A stretch of DNA of 64,000 bases from Ewingella sp. CoE-038-23 (lineage in GTDB: Bacteria > Pseudomonadota > Gammaproteobacteria > Enterobacterales > Enterobacteriaceae). Shown here piece after piece: positions 59,992 to 64,000 of this stretch. Positions within the stretch are counted from its first letter, which is position 1, and the number at the start of each line of letters is the position of its first letter. The stretch is from the NCBI RefSeq assembly GCF_040419245.1, contig NZ_JAZHOH010000003.1:62001-126000 (forward strand), written 5' to 3'. Both the position numbers and the translations under genes were made by a program. The notes under the pieces are model-generated. The model was not told the origin of the DNA, did not search any database, and was given only the letters and a program-made list of their open reading frames with translations.

Positions 59992-60108
59992 AGCCGTTAC
60001 TCGAATGCGGTACAACAAATGTGTCGTTGGCGCTTTGCTCGAATTAATAACAGACGCGCATCCTGCTGATATTTACCGACTGGGGAATGAGACAGGTACA
60101 AGAGTTAA

Positions 60109-60828
60109 ACGTGATACTAATTGCGGTAACAATAAGCAGCGATATAATTTGTTATATTTCATAGGCTTAATTGTAGCCTGTGTCATTCTAACGTGATAAC
60201 TTTTGCGGTAAGATTGGCTACGTTCTCGCCTGGAATGCTTAACCTATCTAACGTGATATGATTTGCGGCGCTTTTCATCAGGATCTGTATCCCGGCGGTT
60301 AGCTGTCATACGTGATAGGTTTTGCGGTCACGGAGTAACAATTTACGATCATATTCCTGTTTTCCGCGGTCATTACACTCTTCTGGGATACTGTCACACA
60401 AAGCCTGATGTCAGGTTCTGAATGCGGAATCTGTTAAGGTGATATGTTTTGCGGTTCTCATGTAAGATTTAATCAATACATTCAGGTTGATACATTTATA
60501 AACCACATTAATGAGAGAATGTTTTACTGATGGTGCTCAATATTGATACGAAGATCATTCTTCATCTGACGATCAAAAAATAAAACAACGCGAAGCTGCG
60601 TTAGCTTGTTTTATTTCTTGTTTCTTATTTCTCTTTTCTTGTTTCTAGTGTTGATTTAACTACTATATTACAAGAGGTTAAAACAAGTTACGTGATATAC
60701 TTTGTGGTAATACGTGATCGCTTTTGCGGTTAAAGGTGATAACTTTAGCGGTGTTACGTGATCGGATCTGTGGCAAGACGTGATCCGATCATCTGTTGAT
60801 AAGTCTGTTTTTAACGTGATATATTCAA
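60109..60828 (+). repeat. RepFIB iterons and origin region
   Basis: At least nine copies of a 19-base word, consensus ACGTGATAN5TTTGCGGT, all in the same orientation: 60109, 60191, 60251, 60310, 60437, 60690, 60712, 60734 and 60756, with degenerate ones at 60778 and 60814. The last five are spaced 22 bases apart (two turns) and lead into repB; the others are 59-127 bases apart except for the long gap 60456-60689. Iterons bind RepB both for initiation and for copy control. Confidence 0.88.
60578..60616. terminator. hairpin in the iteron gap
   Basis: AAATAAAACAA and TTGTTTTATTT arms (11 bp, perfect) with an inner ACGC/GCGT pair. A/T runs on both sides allow termination in either direction. It lies in the large gap between the two iteron groups. 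Confidence 0.55.
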
Positions 60829-60860
60829 AAAAAATATCACCTTTGGGTTGAGACAGATAC

Positions 60861-61886
60861 ATGGATAAACAAAGCGTCAAAAAACTGTACGTGACTCAGG
60901 ATAATAAACTTCTTGAAGGTGCATACAGCGCGACCCTTGATGAAATGCGCCTTCTGTATCTTGCCTTGGTGCAAATCGACAGTAAAAAGCCTCAACCCGA
61001 TGGTATTTATACTTTGTTTCCTGCGGACTTTGAAAAAATGTTCGGGGTTAATCCATCTCATACTCACCAGCAGCTCAAGAAAGCCGCGGATTCACTCGGC
61101 AGCAAGCCGATCGTCACGTTTGAATGGAACGATAAAAAGCAGCGCCTAGATAAAGTAAAAAGGTTTTGGTTTTCTTCGATCCGCTATGACGCATCAGACA
61201 ACAGCGCCGATGTGACGATCCGTTTTTCTCCTGATGTGGTGCCCTATCTTTACGACCTCAAACGCGAATTTACCCAGGTTGACTTTCAGCATGTGTCAAA
61301 ACTGGATACTCCTTTCGCATTCCGGCTTTATAGCTGGCTGGTTAAGTTCAGAAAACTCACAAAAAATGCCCGCACTAACGGCATCATTGAGACCGATGCC
61401 TTAGAAATTGACTGGATGAAAGAACGCACAGGGCTGGTGGGGAAATACGAGGAATATCGGTTTTTCAAACGTGACGTGCTGGTCCCGGCTGTTGAGCGTA
61501 TAAACGCTAATACGGATATTTCGGTTACTTGGGAACCGGTGAAAATGGGAAGATCCGTTAAAGCGATCAAGTTTTTTTATATCACAGAAACAGGAACCAC
61601 ATCTGCCAAACCTTTACGCCCACGTCTGCCGAGAAGGCCTCATGTTCTCGAAGGGTCCGACAAAGAAGGCGTCTGGGCGAGGAAATGTATTGCCGTGATG
61701 CAGGATTTTAGAGCACGGTTGGAAGAGTATGATGATAAAGAGAAATTACCTTTAGCAGACTTAAAAAAGTGGCTGCACTGGTATGAGATTATTGGCGATG
61801 ATGCGTCGGTGAAACGCATGAAAGTTGAGATTTCTGGCAGGTCAAAAAGAAAACCAACCGACGCGAATATAAGTGCTTCAGTTTAA
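60861..61886 (+). CDS. repB: RepFIB replication initiator RepB
   Basis: 341 residues of the Rep_3 superfamily with two winged-helix domains (LYVTQDNKLLEGAYSATLDEMRLLYLAL ... and HVSKLDTPFAFRLYSWLVKFRKL ...). It binds the iterons immediately upstream. The start MDKQSVKKLYV has GAGACAG upstream. This is the second replicon of the plasmid, beside RepFIIA. Confidence 0.93.
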   Translation: MDKQSVKKLYVTQDNKLLEGAYSATLDEMRLLYLALVQIDSKKPQPDGIYTLFPADFEKMFGVNPSHTHQQLKKAADSLGSKPIVTFEWNDKKQRLDKVKRFWFSSIRYDASDNSADVTIRFSPDVVPYLYDLKREFTQVDFQHVSKLDTPFAFRLYSWLVKFRKLTKNARTNGIIETDALEIDWMKERTGLVGKYEEYRFFKRDVLVPAVERINANTDISVTWEPVKMGRSVKAIKFFYITETGTTSAKPLRPRLPRRPHVLEGSDKEGVWARKCIAVMQDFRARLEEYDDKEKLPLADLKKWLHWYEIIGDDASVKRMKVEISGRSKRKPTDANISASV

Positions 61887-62180
61887 GATCCCATTCTGAT
61901 CCTAAGGTTGATCCCTCCATAAGGCCTTTAGAAGCCTGAAAAAAGGCACCTGAATACCTAAGACTTATATCCAGGCTTATGCCCCCATGAGGACTCTCAA
62001 TGCACGCAGGCAGCTTGTTTGCAAGCGTTATTAAGTTCATGACCTTTCCCGCGAGAATAAGGAAGTTATAAACACCGGAAGATAACACCAACGCACTGTG
62101 TTGGCTCGTGAATATAACGAGTACATGATGCGCTGTGTTTCAGCCTTATGAGAAGCTAGGGAGAATGCGAGATGATAAAC
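61887..62180. other. non-coding gap after repB
   Basis: About 290 bases with small hairpins (CCTTTAGAAGCCTGAAAAAA region and CAACGC...GTGTTG) but no gene or iteron. Possibly holds the repB terminator. Confidence 0.4.
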
Positions 62181-62208
62181 TTGTACTTAAATAAGTACAT
62201 TGTTATTA
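62181..62208 (+). promoter_or_regulatory. yefM-yoeB promoter and operator
   Basis: The operator arms TGTACTT (62182-62188) and AAGTACA (62193-62199) resemble the E. coli yefM operator palindromes. They overlap -35 TTGTAC and -10 TATTAT, 16 bases apart, so bound antitoxin would block RNA polymerase. Confidence 0.7.
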
Positions 62209-62239
62209 TGTCTGCAAATTGCTTTAAGGAGACTGTTCA

Positions 62240-62485
62240 ATGCGACACATCACTTTTACAGAGGCCCGTACCAATTTCGCGAACGTACTGAATCAGGTCA
62301 GTGAGGACGCAGATACCGTCGTTATCACCCGTCGTGGCAGCCGTGACGTAGTGATGATTGATGCAGACGAATACAGCAGCATGGTTGAGACGCTTTACCT
62401 GTTCAGTAACCCGGCAAACGCTGCGCATTTAGAGGGATCATTGAACCAGTTAGATCGCGGTGAAACGGTTGAAATTGATGTATGA
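62240..62485 (+). CDS. yefM: antitoxin YefM (Phd/YefM family)
   Basis: 81 residues: N-terminal DNA-binding and dimer domain (ITFTEARTNFANVLNQVSED, VVITRRGSRDVVMIDADEY) and a disordered C-terminus that wraps the toxin. AAGGAGA lies ten bases upstream. It neutralises YoeB and represses the operon. Confidence 0.93.
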   Translation: MRHITFTEARTNFANVLNQVSEDADTVVITRRGSRDVVMIDADEYSSMVETLYLFSNPANAAHLEGSLNQLDRGETVEIDV

Positions 62486-62742
62486 AAACCGTATTCACGG
62501 CGCGCGCCGCTGAGGACTATCGATACTGGCAGGATAACGACCCGAAGAAGTTCGAACGCGTGCGCCAACTTATTAAAGCCCTGCATGCTGACGCGTTCGT
62601 CGGGATAGGTAAGCCCGAGCCGCTAAAGCACAAAAGGCCATTATGGTCACGACGTATCGACCGGGAACACCGGCTTGTCTACTACGTTAAAGACGGCGAA
62701 ATTGTTATCATTGCCTGTCGTTTTCATTACACCGGCATCTGA
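62482..62742 (+). CDS. yoeB: toxin YoeB (ribosome-dependent mRNA interferase)
   Basis: 86 residues of the RelE superfamily. Active-site residues of YoeB are in place: E46 (GKPEPLK), R64 (REHRLVY), H82 and Y83 at the C-terminus (CRFHYTGI). It cleaves mRNA in the ribosomal A site. It overlaps yefM by four bases (ATGA), as in the chromosomal pair. Confidence 0.94.
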   Translation: MKTVFTARAAEDYRYWQDNDPKKFERVRQLIKALHADAFVGIGKPEPLKHKRPLWSRRIDREHRLVYYVKDGEIVIIACRFHYTGI

Positions 62743-62745
62743 TAG

Positions 62746-62768
62746 GCCCGCATTATGCGGGCTTTTTT
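62746..62768 (+). terminator. Rho-independent terminator of yefM-yoeB
   Basis: GCCCGCATTATGCGGGC followed by six T, directly after the yoeB stop. Confidence 0.85.
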
Positions 62769-62821
62769 GTGCCTGTAAGGGCAAACGCATCTGAAAAGTG
62801 AGACCGTTAGTTTATCCCTAG

Positions 62822-64000
<1,179 letters not shown>

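Noticed and set aside
60109..60828. Regularly repeated 19-base words considered as a CRISPR array
   Set aside because: Spacing is irregular, spacers are 3 bases in the dense part, there are no cas genes, and the words match RepFIB iterons.

Overview
This window is part of a large conjugative plasmid of the Enterobacterales, most likely from a Klebsiella, Raoultella or Enterobacter type host. The evidence is an F-like TraI, a RepFIIA replicon with CopB, CopA and a leader peptide, a RepFIB replicon with iterons, ParF/ParG-type partition genes, a YefM-YoeB pair, and cargo typical of such plasmids (lac, fec, clpK-like). No chromosomal housekeeping block, rRNA, tRNA or CRISPR array was seen.

Layout. 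1-7.4 kb: end of the transfer region (traI without its first codons, a periplasmic thiol-disulfide protein, a small coupled gene, a secreted phospholipase-D nuclease). 7.5-11.1 kb: RepFIIA replicon (repA2/copB, copA antisense RNA, tap leader, repA) and about 2 kb of hairpin-rich non-coding DNA with two tiny genes. 11.1-15.2 kb: low-GC accessory DNA with a possible ADP-ribosyltransferase-like gene and a DUF5677-like gene cut in frame by an IS1294-type element. 15.3-17 kb: Tn3-family debris and IS1. 17-22.7 kb: E. coli-type lacI-lacZ-lacY with a lacA stub. 22.9-31.4 kb: IS1 and IS66 fragments, then a complete fecIRABCDE ferric citrate operon. 31.5-34 kb: IS debris, a dead istA, and a broken amidase plus nitrile hydratase pair. 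34-36.8 kb: rclA between two inverted IS1 copies. 36.9-50 kb: FUSC-type exporter, scraps of a sigma54 activator, an AspT-like antiporter and malic enzyme behind an apparently intact sigma54 promoter, two pieces of a chemoreceptor, D-lactate dehydrogenase with a LysR regulator, L-lactate dehydrogenase, and IS5, IS1294 and IS903 copies. 50-55.5 kb: a stress-related group (truncated YbdG-like channel, ClpK-like disaggregase, bestrophin-like channel, micro-ORFs, DUF2474). 55.5-57 kb: IS1 and a gene with a HEPN-like motif. 57-62.8 kb: maintenance block (recombination site, ResD-like recombinase, parA-parG, iterons, repB, yefM-yoeB). 62.8-64 kb: an IS5 fragment cut by a third IS1294 copy.

Functionally the backbone provides replication by two initiators, partition, multimer resolution, addiction and transfer. 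The intact cargo supports lactose use, ferric citrate uptake, lactate oxidation, oxidant resistance (RclA) and protein disaggregation. The cargo is heavily rearranged: none of the complete IS1, IS5 or IS903 copies has matching target duplications, and at least ten host genes survive only as fragments.
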